Below the pieces are notes generated by a model. It had not been told where the DNA came from. It searched no databases and worked only from the letters and a program-made list of their open reading frames with translations. The translations under genes and the position numbers were made by a program. DNA of 64,000 nucleotides from an uncultured Christensenella sp. (GTDB lineage: Bacteria; Bacillota; Clostridia; Christensenellales; UBA1242): the NCBI GenBank assembly GCA_910584295.1, contig CAJTYR010000007.1, positions 1 through 64,000 of the forward strand, read 5' to 3'. Numbering within the stretch: position 1 is the first letter of the stretch; each line of letters opens with the position of its first letter. Below are positions 31,328 through 39,890 of this stretch, one piece after another.

Positions 31328-32410
31328 ATGGCATTGTTTAACAAAATGACTGACGAAGAAAAAAGGGCAAAAGAAAGAGAAAAGAAAATTGGAAGATTTC
31401 AAAAAGAACTCGGAGTTTTTGGTGAACCGGAATATGTTGTAAGAAAAGCAGTTTTGGAATTCGCAAAAACATGTAATTATGGTTGGGGAGAAATGTTTTT
31501 GACTGAAGCACAAGAAAAGGATGCAGAGTTTATGCTTCAAATTTTTGGTGCAAATGAAGCCTTACTAAATCAGTATTACATCCCAAGAGAATTGAAATCA
31601 GATGAAAGATTTGTTATTGGATATTTGAAATTGGTCTACGCAAGAGAACTTGATTTTAAAAAGAGAAATAATATTGATAAGAGTTTGAAAACTTATGAAT
31701 ATTACAATTTTTTAAAAGATTTCCCTATCAGAACTAACATAGAATTTTTGACGCTTTTTGCAAGAACATTTCCAGAGTGCAACATAATGGAAGTATTCGA
31801 CAAAATAACGGACGAGAATTATATGTTTGGTGAAGGACAAAAAATGTTTGACCAGTTTGGAGCAATACTTGCAAAGGATGTTTGCATAAGTCAAGCCAGA
31901 CGACATGGATATAAATTTGTAAGACATATTCCAAGTGATAATCCAAATTATCTTGAAATCATGATGACAGGCATTGAAAAGGATGGATTCAAATCCCTTG
32001 CTTATCTTCCAAAAGAGATGATTTGGGAAAATCGAGATCTTATTGTGCTTGCCTCAAAACATGACCACTCGGATGGGCTTAAGAGATATTTTTCAAATAC
32101 GTTATCTCCTCGTCAAGAGCGTGATTATTTTTGTCATGGAGAATTGCATACCAACACATATATGGAATATGAGTTTTATCCTCTTCGCAAAGCCTTGATT
32201 GAGGACGATGCATTGTTTGATGCAATTGATGCTCCAGAAGAGGTAAAAAATGAATTACGTGCAGAAATTGCCAAAAAAACCAAAGAATTTTATGAGCAAG
32301 TTAAGCCTTACGAAGAGCGTGGGCTTGTTGCTCCAAAGAATGGTGCAGAAAAATCTGTTGTTCAAAGAATTGCACAAAATATTCAAAATTCAAAAAAAGA
32401 CAGCAAGTAA
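31328..32410 (+). CDS. hypothetical helical protein
   Basis: The protein has 360 residues, starting behind GGAGGAG. It has no signal peptide or membrane segment. The N-terminus is a charged helix (TDEEKRAKEREKKIGRFQKEL). The rest is helix-rich with repeated pairs like 'FLTLFARTFPE' and 'EIMMTGIEKDG', recalling ankyrin/TPR-like helical repeats but without a consensus. The C-terminus is lysine/serine-rich. Family and function unknown. Confidence 0.6.
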   Translation: MALFNKMTDEEKRAKEREKKIGRFQKELGVFGEPEYVVRKAVLEFAKTCNYGWGEMFLTEAQEKDAEFMLQIFGANEALLNQYYIPRELKSDERFVIGYLKLVYARELDFKKRNNIDKSLKTYEYYNFLKDFPIRTNIEFLTLFARTFPECNIMEVFDKITDENYMFGEGQKMFDQFGAILAKDVCISQARRHGYKFVRHIPSDNPNYLEIMMTGIEKDGFKSLAYLPKEMIWENRDLIVLASKHDHSDGLKRYFSNTLSPRQERDYFCHGELHTNTYMEYEFYPLRKALIEDDALFDAIDAPEEVKNELRAEIAKKTKEFYEQVKPYEERGLVAPKNGAEKSVVQRIAQNIQNSKKDSK

Positions 32411-32433
32411 TGCTGTTTTTTTTGAAAGAAAAC

Positions 32434-32463
32434 TTGACTTAAGGTAAATTTATGTGATAAGAT
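32434..32463 (+). promoter_or_regulatory. promoter of rpsU
   Basis: TTGACT (32434-32439), 18-bp spacer, TAAGAT (32458-32463). Confidence 0.6.
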
Positions 32464-32501
32464 AAGCAAGAATTGTGACCTTGAAAGGTGGTGAGAAAAG
32501 A

Positions 32502-32684
32502 ATGACAACAGTTAAAGTAGGAGAAAACGAATCTCTTGAAAGCGCACTTAAAAGATTTAAGAGAAAATGCCAAAAAGATGGAATCATCGGAGATATCAGA
32601 AAGAAAGAAGCCTATGACAAGCCAAGCGTAGCAAAGAAGAAAAAGAGCGAAAACGCAAGAAAAAGAGCAAGAAAAAGAGGCTAA
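32502..32684 (+). CDS. rpsU: 30S ribosomal protein S21
   Basis: The protein has 60 residues. The ATG at 32502 follows AAAGGTGGTGAG; a GTG at 32475 in the same frame is rejected. Landmarks are VGENESLESALKRFKRKCQKDGI and the arginine/lysine-rich C-terminus ENARKRARKRG. S21 sits near the anti-Shine-Dalgarno end of 16S rRNA. It stands alone here instead of with yqeY or dnaG. Confidence 0.95.
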   Translation: MTTVKVGENESLESALKRFKRKCQKDGIIGDIRKKEAYDKPSVAKKKKSENARKRARKRG

Positions 32685-32690
32685 AAATAA

Positions 32691-32716
32691 AGCAGACAAT
32701 TTTGTCTGCTTTTTCT
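32691..32716 (+). terminator. terminator of rpsU
   Basis: AGCAGACA pairs with TGTCTGCT across ATTT, followed by a T-run. Confidence 0.85.
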
Positions 32717-32729
32717 TTTTACTGTCGGA

Positions 32730-32990
32730 CTATTGTTTGACTTCTTGAGATGTTTTTGAAACCTTTCTTCGTTTTTTCTTTTTAGGTGCTGGTTGTTCCA
32801 CAAACTCTGGAAAAGGAACTCCAATGCCATTGCAGATTGAAATTGCACTCACTATATTGGTTTTTGAGCCATCTTTCAAAAAACGATTGAGTGTTTGCAC
32901 ATGTATGCCAATTTTTTTGCAAAATTTCTTTTTTGAAATGTTGTTTTCTTCGAAATATTTTTCGACAAGATATCTTTTGTATTTAATCAT
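32730..32990 (-). CDS. small XRE-type regulator with basic tail
   Basis: The protein has 86 residues. The start follows GGAG. The HTH core is ISKKKFCKKIGIHVQTLNRF, and a C-terminal tail of KKKKRRK follows. The tail is unusual for XRE proteins and may add nonspecific DNA affinity. It is divergent from a second XRE gene across ~110 bp. Target unknown. Confidence 0.72.
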   Translation of the reverse strand: MIKYKRYLVEKYFEENNISKKKFCKKIGIHVQTLNRFLKDGSKTNIVSAISICNGIGVPFPEFVEQPAPKKKKRRKVSKTSQEVKQ

Positions 32991-33089
32991 TCTTTTACTC
33001 CATTAAAAATTGAAATCTTTGAGATTTTTCTTGCAAGAAGCATAACATCCAAAATAATGAATGTCAATAATTTTCGACATATTACGCAT

Positions 33090-33095
33090 TATAAT
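33090..33095 (+). promoter_or_regulatory. -10 box placed for a leaderless XRE mRNA
   Basis: TATAAT at 33090-33095, then 6 bases to the ATG at 33102. No clear -35 was found. An imperfect inverted repeat ATGTCAATAA/TTTTCGACAT (33061-33080) lies upstream and could be an operator. Confidence 0.45.
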
Positions 33096-33101
33096 ATTGT
33101 T

Positions 33102-33308
33102 ATGGAACGAAAATTCGCGCAAAGATTGAAAGAATTGAGGACGGAAGCCAATCTATCTTTTGAAAAATTGAGTAAGTTGGTGGGTATAAGTTCGTCTGCA
33201 CTATGCAATTGGGAAAATAACATCTGTGACATCAGCAGTGACAACTTGCAAGCACTTGCAGACTTTTTTTGCGTGACAACTGATTATTTGCTTGGGCGAG
33301 AGGATTAG
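33102..33308 (+). CDS. XRE-family regulator
   Basis: The protein has 68 residues. The ATG at 33102 begins MERKFAQRLKELRTEANLSF, the usual XRE start; an upstream ATG (33057) precedes the -10 box. The HTH is complete (FEKLSKLVGISSSALCNWEN) and ends DYLLGRED. No ribosome site is visible, and the -10 lies 6 bases before the start, so the mRNA is probably leaderless. Confidence 0.78.
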   Translation: MERKFAQRLKELRTEANLSFEKLSKLVGISSSALCNWENNICDISSDNLQALADFFCVTTDYLLGRED

Positions 33309-33331
33309 GTGCCATTGGCACTTTTTTAAAT
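33309..33331 (+). terminator. terminator of the XRE gene
   Basis: GTGCC pairs with GGCAC across ATT directly after the stop codon, then six T residues. Confidence 0.7.
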
Positions 33332-33495
33332 ATTTTTTGTTAAATTAACTTATATGGGGAGTTAGTTTTTTCTTTTATTATTTCTAATGGCATTTAAAAG
33401 ACAAGAGAAAAAATACCTAATGTTTACATTATATAATGTAAGTGTCTATATGTTCTTTTTCTTTTTGTTTTATAATTTTGCTGTTGGGAGGTTTT

Positions 33496-33702
33496 ATGAG
33501 AAAAAAGTTGGGGACGAAGATTAAAACATTAAGAGAAGGACGAGGACTTTCAGTAAGGGCGTTAAGCAAAGAGTTAAATGTAAGAAAACAGACACTTATT
33601 CGCTGGGAGAAAGGTGAAGTTCGTATGAGGCTGTGTTATCTTATAAAAATTGCAGAATATTTTGATGTTTCTATGGATTTTTTATTAGGATTAAAAGATT
33701 GA
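33496..33702 (+). CDS. XRE-family regulator upstream of pcrA
   Basis: The protein has 68 residues. The ATG at 33496 follows GGGAGG; an upstream ATG would prefix 18 hydrophobic residues and is rejected. HTH core: LSVRALSKELNVRKQTLIRWEKG, ending DFLLGLKD. It is the third small XRE gene in 1 kb. It is related to, but not a close copy of, the gene at 33102. Confidence 0.8.
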   Translation: MRKKLGTKIKTLREGRGLSVRALSKELNVRKQTLIRWEKGEVRMRLCYLIKIAEYFDVSMDFLLGLKD

Positions 33703-33721
33703 TTTTGTGATGTAAAATCTT

Positions 33722-33749
33722 TTGAAAAACAACTAAGTTGTGGTAAAAT
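33722..33749 (+). promoter_or_regulatory. promoter of pcrA-ligA, leaderless type
   Basis: TTGAAA (33722-33727), 16-bp spacer, TAAAAT (33744-33749). The pcrA ATG follows 6 bases later and no ribosome site is present. Confidence 0.65.
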
Positions 33750-33755
33750 ATTTTT

Positions 33756-35873
33756 ATGAAATTTGACATTGACTCTTTGAATGACGAGCAAAAGGAAGCA
33801 CTCTTTCAGACTGAAGGAGTTGTTTTGGTCACTGCTGGGGCTGGAAGTGGAAAGACAAGATTGCTCACCCACAGGATTTGTCATTTGATTGAAAAAGGCG
33901 TCTGCCCATATAACATCCTTGCAATCACATTCACAAACAAAGCGACAAACGAGATGAAAGAAAGACTTTTTTCTATGGGGGTTGAGCGTGTTTGGATTTC
34001 GACTTTTCACTCAATGTGTGTGAGAATTTTGCGTGAAAACATAGATTGTCTTGATGGATATGATCGCAATTTCACAATCATTGCCGAGGCTGACAGAGAC
34101 AAAATTTTGAAAGATTTGCTCAAAAAATATCAATGCGAAGAGGACGAAAAAAATAGAGTTATTTCGCACCTTGAAAACATCAAAAACAAGGGGCTTGACA
34201 TTGCTGATTACTTTTCTGCTTTGAGAGAATTTGGAAAAAATTCGCAACTTAAAATTTATGAAAAAATCTGTTATGACTATGAAGATTTTTTGCACAAAAA
34301 CAACTCTCTTGATTTTGATGATTTGCTCAACAAAACTCTTTTCATGTTCCACAACTTCAAGGATGTTTTGTTGCACTATGCATCGCGATTTGAGTATATT
34401 TTGGTGGATGAATTTCAAGACACAAATTTGGTGCAATATAAACTGATTAAATTGCTTTCAAGTGTTCATAAAAACCTTTTTGTTGTTGGGGATGAAGACC
34501 AATGCATCTATTCTTGGAGAGGGGCAAATTTTCAAAATATTTTCAATCTTAAAGACGATTTTGAAGATGTGAAAGTGTTTAAACTTGAGAGAAATTATCG
34601 TTCTACAAAAAACATCCTGACGCTTGCAAACAATGTGATTGTAAACAACAAAGAACGGCTTTCAAAAAATCTTTGGACAGACAAGGATGCTGGGGAAAAA
34701 CCTGTTGTTTTCACCGCTTTTGATGAAAGAGATGAGGCTATGTTTGTGGCAAGAACAATTGATGATTTGCTTGTTCAAGGTTATTCCTACAGTGACTTTG
34801 CGGTGCTTATGAGGGTCAATGCTTTGTCAAGGTCGATTGAGGACGCTTTTATGGCGTTTCGCATGCCATACAAACTTTATGGTGGCTTTAAGTTTTATGA
34901 AAGGGTAGAAGTGAAAATGGTTTTGTCCTATCTTTCCATTTTTTCAAATCCAAAGGATGAGATATCGCTTCTTAAAATTATCAATTTTCCTAAGCGAGGA
35001 ATTGGCGAGGCTGCCATATTAAATTTGCAAAATGAGGCTGGCGAAAAGGGACTTTTGGAATATCTTTTGAGTGACAAATTTAAGTTTTCAAAATATCATT
35101 CAAAACTTGAAAAATTTGTTGAAAATATCAAAAAATTATATTCACAGTTGGACACATTGACACTCGTTGAATTTGTAGAAAAAGTCGTGAAAATTTTTGA
35201 ATTGGAACATGCTTTTGCTGGCAAGGATGAGTCTTCGATTGAAAAGGTGGAGAACATTGAAAGTTTGCTTTCAAGTGTTTCGGAATTTCAAGATTTAAAC
35301 GATGACGCAACCCTTTCTGACTTTCTTTCAAATGTTATGCTCAAAAGCGACAGTGATGACATTCAAGAAGGAGGTTATGTTTCCGTTTCAACAATTCATG
35401 CTGTCAAGGGACTTGAGTTTAAAGTGGTCTTTTTGGTTGGGCTTGAGGAAGGTCTTTTTCCGCTTTCTCGTGCCATGAACAGTGTAAGTGAACTTGAAGA
35501 AGAACGCCGACTAATGTATGTTGCAATCACAAGGGCGGAAGAGAGGCTTTATCTTGTGCATGCTGAAAAAAGATATATGTATGGCAAAAGTAATTATCAA
35601 AAGGTCAGTCGTTTTGTTGGTGAACTTGGAATTGTTTCAAAAGAGCGACCAAAACTTTTCAGTGTTGCAAGAGAATATGAAGAAAAAGAGGACAATTTTG
35701 ACAGTGGATTTGAGGTTGGTGACAATGTCAACCATTCTCGTTTCGGATATGGGAAAATCGTCAATATTTCTGATGATGGGCTTGTTGCTGACATTGATTT
35801 TGATGATTTTGGAAGAAAAAGTCTGATGCTTAATTTGGCAAATCTTGAAAAGGTGGAGGGGTGTGATGAGTGA
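33756..35873 (+). CDS. pcrA: ATP-dependent DNA helicase PcrA/UvrD
   Basis: The protein has 705 residues, an SF1A helicase. Motifs: Q-motif LNDEQKEAL, Walker A AGAGSGKT, Ia AITFTNKATNEMKERL, II VDEFQDTN, III GDEDQCIYSWRGA, IV NYRST, V TIHAVKGLEFKVVFLVG, VI RRLMYVAITRAEERL. The C-terminal Tudor-like domain VGDNVNHSRFGYGKI binds RNA polymerase in PcrA. It acts in repair and in clearing replication/transcription conflicts. It overlaps ligA by 8 bases, the usual pair. The start lacks a ribosome site and has a -10 box 6 bases before it. Confidence 0.95.
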   Translation: MKFDIDSLNDEQKEALFQTEGVVLVTAGAGSGKTRLLTHRICHLIEKGVCPYNILAITFTNKATNEMKERLFSMGVERVWISTFHSMCVRILRENIDCLDGYDRNFTIIAEADRDKILKDLLKKYQCEEDEKNRVISHLENIKNKGLDIADYFSALREFGKNSQLKIYEKICYDYEDFLHKNNSLDFDDLLNKTLFMFHNFKDVLLHYASRFEYILVDEFQDTNLVQYKLIKLLSSVHKNLFVVGDEDQCIYSWRGANFQNIFNLKDDFEDVKVFKLERNYRSTKNILTLANNVIVNNKERLSKNLWTDKDAGEKPVVFTAFDERDEAMFVARTIDDLLVQGYSYSDFAVLMRVNALSRSIEDAFMAFRMPYKLYGGFKFYERVEVKMVLSYLSIFSNPKDEISLLKIINFPKRGIGEAAILNLQNEAGEKGLLEYLLSDKFKFSKYHSKLEKFVENIKKLYSQLDTLTLVEFVEKVVKIFELEHAFAGKDESSIEKVENIESLLSSVSEFQDLNDDATLSDFLSNVMLKSDSDDIQEGGYVSVSTIHAVKGLEFKVVFLVGLEEGLFPLSRAMNSVSELEEERRLMYVAITRAEERLYLVHAEKRYMYGKSNYQKVSRFVGELGIVSKERPKLFSVAREYEEKEDNFDSGFEVGDNVNHSRFGYGKIVNISDDGLVADIDFDDFGRKSLMLNLANLEKVEGCDE

Positions 35874-37821
35874 TAAAACTGAACTGATGAAAGAACTTAT
35901 CAAGAAAATTGAACTTTACAACTATCATTACTATACTCTTGACAATCCTATTGTTTCTGACAAAGAATATGACAAGGTTTATTATGAACTTGTTGATCTT
36001 GAAGAAAAAACAGGTGTAGTTTTGCCAAACTCTCCAACGCAGAGGGTTGGTGGAGAGATTTTAAGTCAGTTTGTTAAAAGAAAGCATGAACATAAACTTT
36101 ATAGTCTTATGAAAGTCAGATCCTTTGATGATCTTGAAAAGTGGATTGATGAGATGCATGAGTTTGACAAAAACACTGATTTTGCACTTGAATACAAATT
36201 TGATGGGCTTCAACTTGTGCTTGAATATGACGATGGAGAATTTAAAAGTGCTACCACTCGTGGAAATGGTGAAGTTGGAGAAGATGTTTCGGCGCAGGTC
36301 AGGACAATTGCAACTGTGCCTCTCAAGATTTCCTATAAAGACCGCCTGATTGTGCAAGGTGAGGGCATGATGACAAAAAAAGCTCTTGAAATTTACAATC
36401 GAAAGGCAGAAATTCCTCTTAAAAACACTCGAAATGGTGTTGCTGGTGCAATTCGTAATCTTGATCCAAAAGAGACAGCAAAGAGAAAGTTGGATTTCTT
36501 TTGCTATTCAATTATTTTTTGCGACAAGCGGTTCATATCTCAAGAGGAAATGCATATTTTCTTACTTGAAAATGGATTTAATGTGGGGGATTATTTCAAA
36601 ATTTGTCACTCTCTTAATGACATTACAGAAAACATTGAAGAGGTTGGAAAGTTGAAATCTGAACTTCAGGTTGACATTGATGGGATGGTTATCAAAGTCA
36701 ATAATGTTGCCCATCGTGAAGAGATTGGTTATACAAACAAATTCCCAAAGTGGGCAAGAGCATTCAAGTTTGAAGCGGAAGAGACTTCAACAATGCTTGA
36801 AGATGTCATCTGGCAGGTTGGAAGAAGCGGAAAGGTTTCTCCAATTGCTGTTTTAGAACCCGTGGAACTTGCAGGGGCGACAATTTCTCGTGCGACGCTT
36901 AACAACATTGAAGATATAAGAAAAAAGAATGTTTTTCTTAAAAGCAGGGTTTTTATCAGGAGAAGCAACGAGGTTATTCCAGAAGTCTTGGGCTTGGCTG
37001 AAAAATATGAAAATTCACAAGATATTGTTGAGCCTGTGGTTTGTCCATGTTGTGGAGAGAAACTCATCAAAAAAGGTCCACTTCTTTTCTGCAAAAATCA
37101 CGATGGGTGTAAGGAGCAAATTGTCGCAAGACTTACTCATTTTGTCAGCCGTGATGCGTTTGATATTGTTGGGCTTTCCGAGAAAACCATTTCACAATTT
37201 TATGATGAGTTGGGACTTCGACATTTTTCAGATCTTTATTCTCTTACAAAAGAACAACTTATAGAACTTGAAAAATTCAAAGAGAAAAAGGCAGACAATG
37301 TGCTTAAAGCCCTTGAAAAAAGCAAGCATATTGATTTTTCAAAATTTTTGCTTGGGCTTGGAATAAGTGAAGTTGGTGTTAAAACCGCCAAGGATTTGGC
37401 GAAACGTTTTAAAACACTTGAAAATCTTAAAAAAGCAACCTTTGAAGAAATTATTGAAATTGAAGATATAGGTGAAATAATTGCTCAAAATATCATTGAA
37501 TTTTTTAGTGATGTAGACAATTTGAGCGAAATTGACAGATTGCTTGCGGTTGGTGTTTCTCCAAAACATGAAGACTTGCAAAAATCAAACAAACTTGAAG
37601 GATTGACTTTTGTGCTTACTGGGACACTTCCAAATATGTCAAGGCAAGAGATGACAAAGTTGATTGAAGAAAATGGTGGGAAAACTGCCTCATCAGTTTC
37701 AAAAAACACCTCTTTTGTGATTGCTGGTGAGGAAGCGGGAAGCAAACTTGACAAAGCGAAGACTCTTAATATTACAATTTTGACAGAAGCGGAATTTTTG
37801 TCCAAATATATTGATAATTAA
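35866..37821 (+). CDS. ligA: NAD-dependent DNA ligase LigA
   Basis: The protein has 651 residues. The ATG at 35866, behind GGAGGGG inside the end of pcrA, is chosen over an ATG at 35845. Domains: Ia (YNYHYYTLDNPIVSD), adenylation site EYKFDGL with the KxDG lysine, OB fold, zinc finger (CPCC, then CKNHDGC), helix-hairpin-helix repeats and a C-terminal BRCT domain (GLTFVLTGTLPNMSR). It seals nicks in replication and repair using NAD. Confidence 0.95.
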   Translation: MSDKTELMKELIKKIELYNYHYYTLDNPIVSDKEYDKVYYELVDLEEKTGVVLPNSPTQRVGGEILSQFVKRKHEHKLYSLMKVRSFDDLEKWIDEMHEFDKNTDFALEYKFDGLQLVLEYDDGEFKSATTRGNGEVGEDVSAQVRTIATVPLKISYKDRLIVQGEGMMTKKALEIYNRKAEIPLKNTRNGVAGAIRNLDPKETAKRKLDFFCYSIIFCDKRFISQEEMHIFLLENGFNVGDYFKICHSLNDITENIEEVGKLKSELQVDIDGMVIKVNNVAHREEIGYTNKFPKWARAFKFEAEETSTMLEDVIWQVGRSGKVSPIAVLEPVELAGATISRATLNNIEDIRKKNVFLKSRVFIRRSNEVIPEVLGLAEKYENSQDIVEPVVCPCCGEKLIKKGPLLFCKNHDGCKEQIVARLTHFVSRDAFDIVGLSEKTISQFYDELGLRHFSDLYSLTKEQLIELEKFKEKKADNVLKALEKSKHIDFSKFLLGLGISEVGVKTAKDLAKRFKTLENLKKATFEEIIEIEDIGEIIAQNIIEFFSDVDNLSEIDRLLAVGVSPKHEDLQKSNKLEGLTFVLTGTLPNMSRQEMTKLIEENGGKTASSVSKNTSFVIAGEEAGSKLDKAKTLNITILTEAEFLSKYIDN

Positions 37822-37862
37822 GCTTCGGCGTGATATAATAAATTATATACGGAGGAAAAATT

Positions 37863-38315
37863 ATGGCTGCACCAGCACCTTTTGGGAAATGTCCAATTTG
37901 CAAACACCCTGTGTCTATAGAAATGTTGCCAATGGGTTTTAAAGTGGATGGACAAGGTAGAAAGAAAAAAGTTAAAATGTCAGCGGTTTTTGATGCGGCT
38001 TTATCTCAAACTCTTAGATGGACAGGAGAAATGCTTGGAAGAAGTATTGCATCTGCCATTACAGCTGGGACCGCTTCACCTGTTGCTGGGAAAAGACAAC
38101 TTTATTATACTTGCAATTTTTCCGGCTCGGATGATGGAGAGCCTGCTTGTCCTCTTTGTTATTCAAAGAGTAAGGCTTATTTGGAAAAGACTCCACTTGG
38201 AACATTTACTTTGGTTGGAGATGCAACAGGACTTTCAATTGAAATGATGAGAGCTGTGTATACATCAAAAAAACAAATGTATGATATGCAACAAAAAATG
38301 AAGAAAAAGAAATAA
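37863..38315 (+). CDS. zinc-ribbon protein of unknown function
   Basis: The protein has 150 residues. The start follows ACGGAGG. It opens with a zinc-finger-like CPICKH near residue 9. A Gly/Ala/Ser-rich, weakly hydrophobic middle follows (GRSIASAITAGTASPVAG), then a second pair CPLC after CNFSG. Cytoplasmic or membrane-associated. It follows ligA by ~40 bases. The family is not recognised. Confidence 0.6.
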   Translation: MAAPAPFGKCPICKHPVSIEMLPMGFKVDGQGRKKKVKMSAVFDAALSQTLRWTGEMLGRSIASAITAGTASPVAGKRQLYYTCNFSGSDDGEPACPLCYSKSKAYLEKTPLGTFTLVGDATGLSIEMMRAVYTSKKQMYDMQQKMKKKK

Positions 38316-38329
38316 TATGTTTTAAATTT

Positions 38330-38366
38330 AAAATTCACTTTTTATGAAGAGTGAACTTTTTCTTTT
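38330..38366 (+). terminator. terminator
   Basis: TTCACT pairs with AGTGAA around TTTATGAAG-type loop bases, followed by a T-rich run. Confidence 0.55.
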
Positions 38367-38393
38367 TTTGATGATTTATATTTTGAAAATCTC

Positions 38394-38422
38394 TTGACAA
38401 AGTTTCTTTAAATATATATAAT
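38394..38422 (+). promoter_or_regulatory. strong promoter of the structured RNA
   Basis: TTGACA (38394-38399), 17-bp spacer, TATAAT (38417-38422): a full consensus promoter with the predicted start near 38429. No gene begins within 300 bases. Confidence 0.85.
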
Positions 38423-38428
38423 AACAAG

Positions 38429-38666
38429 GTGTTTCGTTGTCGGAAACCATGCTTAATTTTTTAAGCATAAACAAACAACAGGTGGCAAGCCGATTTAAAG
38501 TGATTTAGTTTCGGCATAAGTTTTGAAAAAAACTGACAGGAAAAAGGGAAACAAACCCCACCGATTTGAAGGAAAAGTTCTTCAAAGTCACAAAAAGTGA
38601 TTGTGTTGTTCATGTTTGATTAAAAAGCATTTTCTATGGCACGAACTCATATTCGTGCCTTTTTTA
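38429..38666 (+). ncRNA. structured RNA of unknown family upstream of rpsL
   Basis: A ~238-base transcript unit from a consensus promoter to a strong terminator. It holds no credible open frame but many hairpins: ATGCTTAA/TTAAGCAT, GCCGA/TCGGC, AGTTTT/AAAACT with a GAAA loop, TTTGAAG/CTTCAAA and TCAC/GTGA. GGTGG near 38481 can also pair with CCACC near 38560, enclosing the middle hairpins. I tested it by eye against tmRNA, RNase P, SRP, 6S, T-box and common riboswitches and found no clear match. It ends ~66 bases before rpsL, so it is either a separate small RNA or an attenuating leader. Confidence 0.55.
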
Positions 38667-38667
38667 T
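38638..38667 (+). terminator. terminator of the structured RNA
   Basis: GGCACGAA (38638-38645), loop CTCATA, TTCGTGCC (38652-38659), then six T residues. Confidence 0.9.
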
Positions 38668-38732
38668 GACACAGGTGTAAAGTCGATGCAATTTTTGTAT
38701 ACATCAAGAAAAAGATTATTAAGGAGAAAAAG

Positions 38733-39113
38733 ATGCCTACATTTAACCAATTGGTAAGAAATGGCAGAAAGAGTTTTGAAAAGAAGAAGAAAGCTCCACT
38801 TTTGGAAGAATGCCCACAAAAACGTGGTGTTTGCTTGTCAGTAAGAACAGCAACTCCAAAAAAGCCAAACTCTGCTCTTCGAAAAATTGCCAGAGTTAAA
38901 CTTTCAAATGGTCAAGAAGGAACTTGCTACATCCCTGGAATTGGACACAACTTGCAAGAGCACAGTGTCGTTCTCGTTCGTGGCGGACGTGTTAAGGACC
39001 TTCCTGGTGTGAGATATCACATCGTTCGTGGGACTCTTGATACCGCTGGCGTTGCAAACAGAAAGCAAAGCCGTTCTAAGTATGGTGCAAAGAGACCAAA
39101 ATCAGGCAAGTAA
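38733..39113 (+). CDS. rpsL: 30S ribosomal protein S12
   Basis: The protein has 126 residues. The start follows AAGGAG. Conserved features: TPKKPNSALRKIARVKLSNGQE, the GHNLQEHSVVLVRGGRVKDLPGVRYHIVRG loop (in parts), and the basic end. It lies at the decoding centre. It is the first protein gene of the str operon (rpsL-rpsG-fusA-tuf), preceded by a structured RNA. Confidence 0.98.
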   Translation: MPTFNQLVRNGRKSFEKKKKAPLLEECPQKRGVCLSVRTATPKKPNSALRKIARVKLSNGQEGTCYIPGIGHNLQEHSVVLVRGGRVKDLPGVRYHIVRGTLDTAGVANRKQSRSKYGAKRPKSGK

Positions 39114-39154
39114 GATTGTGCTGAAGTAAAAATTAAAAAAAGGAGTAAAACACA

Positions 39155-39628
39155 ATGCCAAGAAGAAATAGTGCTGTCAAGAAAGAAGTTTTACCTGATC
39201 CAATTTATAATAACAAAGTTGTTACAAAACTTATCAACCAAGTTATGATGAGTGGAAAGAAAGGTCTTGCACAAAGAATTGTTTATGGTGCTTTCGATAT
39301 TTTGAAAGAGAAAACTGGTGCAGAACCTCTTGATGTTTGCCTCACAGCAATCGAGAATGTAAAACCTATGCTTGAAACAAAAGGACGCAGAGTTGGTGGT
39401 GCAACATACCAAGTTCCAATGGAAATTCGTCCTGAAAGAAGACAAACTCTTGCAATTCGTTGGATCGTTGCAAATGCAAGAAAGAGAACTGGTGAAAGAA
39501 ACATGAATGAAAAGCTTGCTGGTGAACTTTTGGATGCTTACAACAACACGGGCGCTTCAATCAAAAAGCGTGATGAAATGCATAGAATGGCTGAAGCTAA
39601 CAAGGCTTTTGCACACTACAAGTGGTAA
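39155..39628 (+). CDS. rpsG: 30S ribosomal protein S7
   Basis: The protein has 157 residues. The start follows AAAGGAG. Features: MPRRNSAVKKE, DPIYNNKVVTKLIN, GGATYQVPMEIRPERR, NARKRTGERNM. It binds the 3' major domain of 16S rRNA and in some bacteria represses its own operon. It lies 41 bases after rpsL. A long non-terminator hairpin follows. Confidence 0.98.
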   Translation: MPRRNSAVKKEVLPDPIYNNKVVTKLINQVMMSGKKGLAQRIVYGAFDILKEKTGAEPLDVCLTAIENVKPMLETKGRRVGGATYQVPMEIRPERRQTLAIRWIVANARKRTGERNMNEKLAGELLDAYNNTGASIKKRDEMHRMAEANKAFAHYKW

Positions 39629-39662
39629 AATTTTCATTTCTTGAGCGATGTGCTTTGTTTCT

Positions 39663-39720
39663 AATTTATTTTCATATAAGTCATGTGCGATTAGGCACAC
39701 TCCTTATCTGAAAATAAATT
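39663..39720 (+). repeat. 58-base inverted repeat/hairpin in the rpsG-fusA gap
   Basis: AATTTATTTTCATATAAG (39663-39680) pairs with CTTATCTGAAAATAAATT (39703-39720) at 17 of 18 positions. Inside the loop TGTGC (39684-39688) pairs with GCACA (39695-39699). No T-run follows, so it is not a simple terminator. It could be an mRNA processing or stabilising element. Confidence 0.65.
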
Positions 39721-39773
39721 GAGCCTTGCACCTCATCTCAATAAAAGAAAATTTTGCTCTTGAAAGGTATTTT

Positions 39774-39806
39774 CCACCAGCGAATTGGTCGCAACTTAAA
39801 GTGGAA
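39774..39806 (+). repeat. possible third copy of the dispersed repeat tail
   Basis: AGCGAATTGGTCGCAACTTA followed by AAGTGGA resembles the tail of the element after tRNA-Trp (59230-59258), but the first hairpin of that element is not present here. Similarity is modest. Confidence 0.3.
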
Positions 39807-39890
39807 GATTTGAGAGGGATGGAAAGGATTTAACAGAACTCTCAAAAAAAGTAAATTTTAGTTAAAATCAAAACAATTTTGGAGGATAAA

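Noticed and set aside
38481..38500. AGGTGGCAAGCCGA resembling a T-box sequence
   Set aside because: No stem I with a specifier loop precedes it and no terminator/antiterminator directly follows; the match has gaps.
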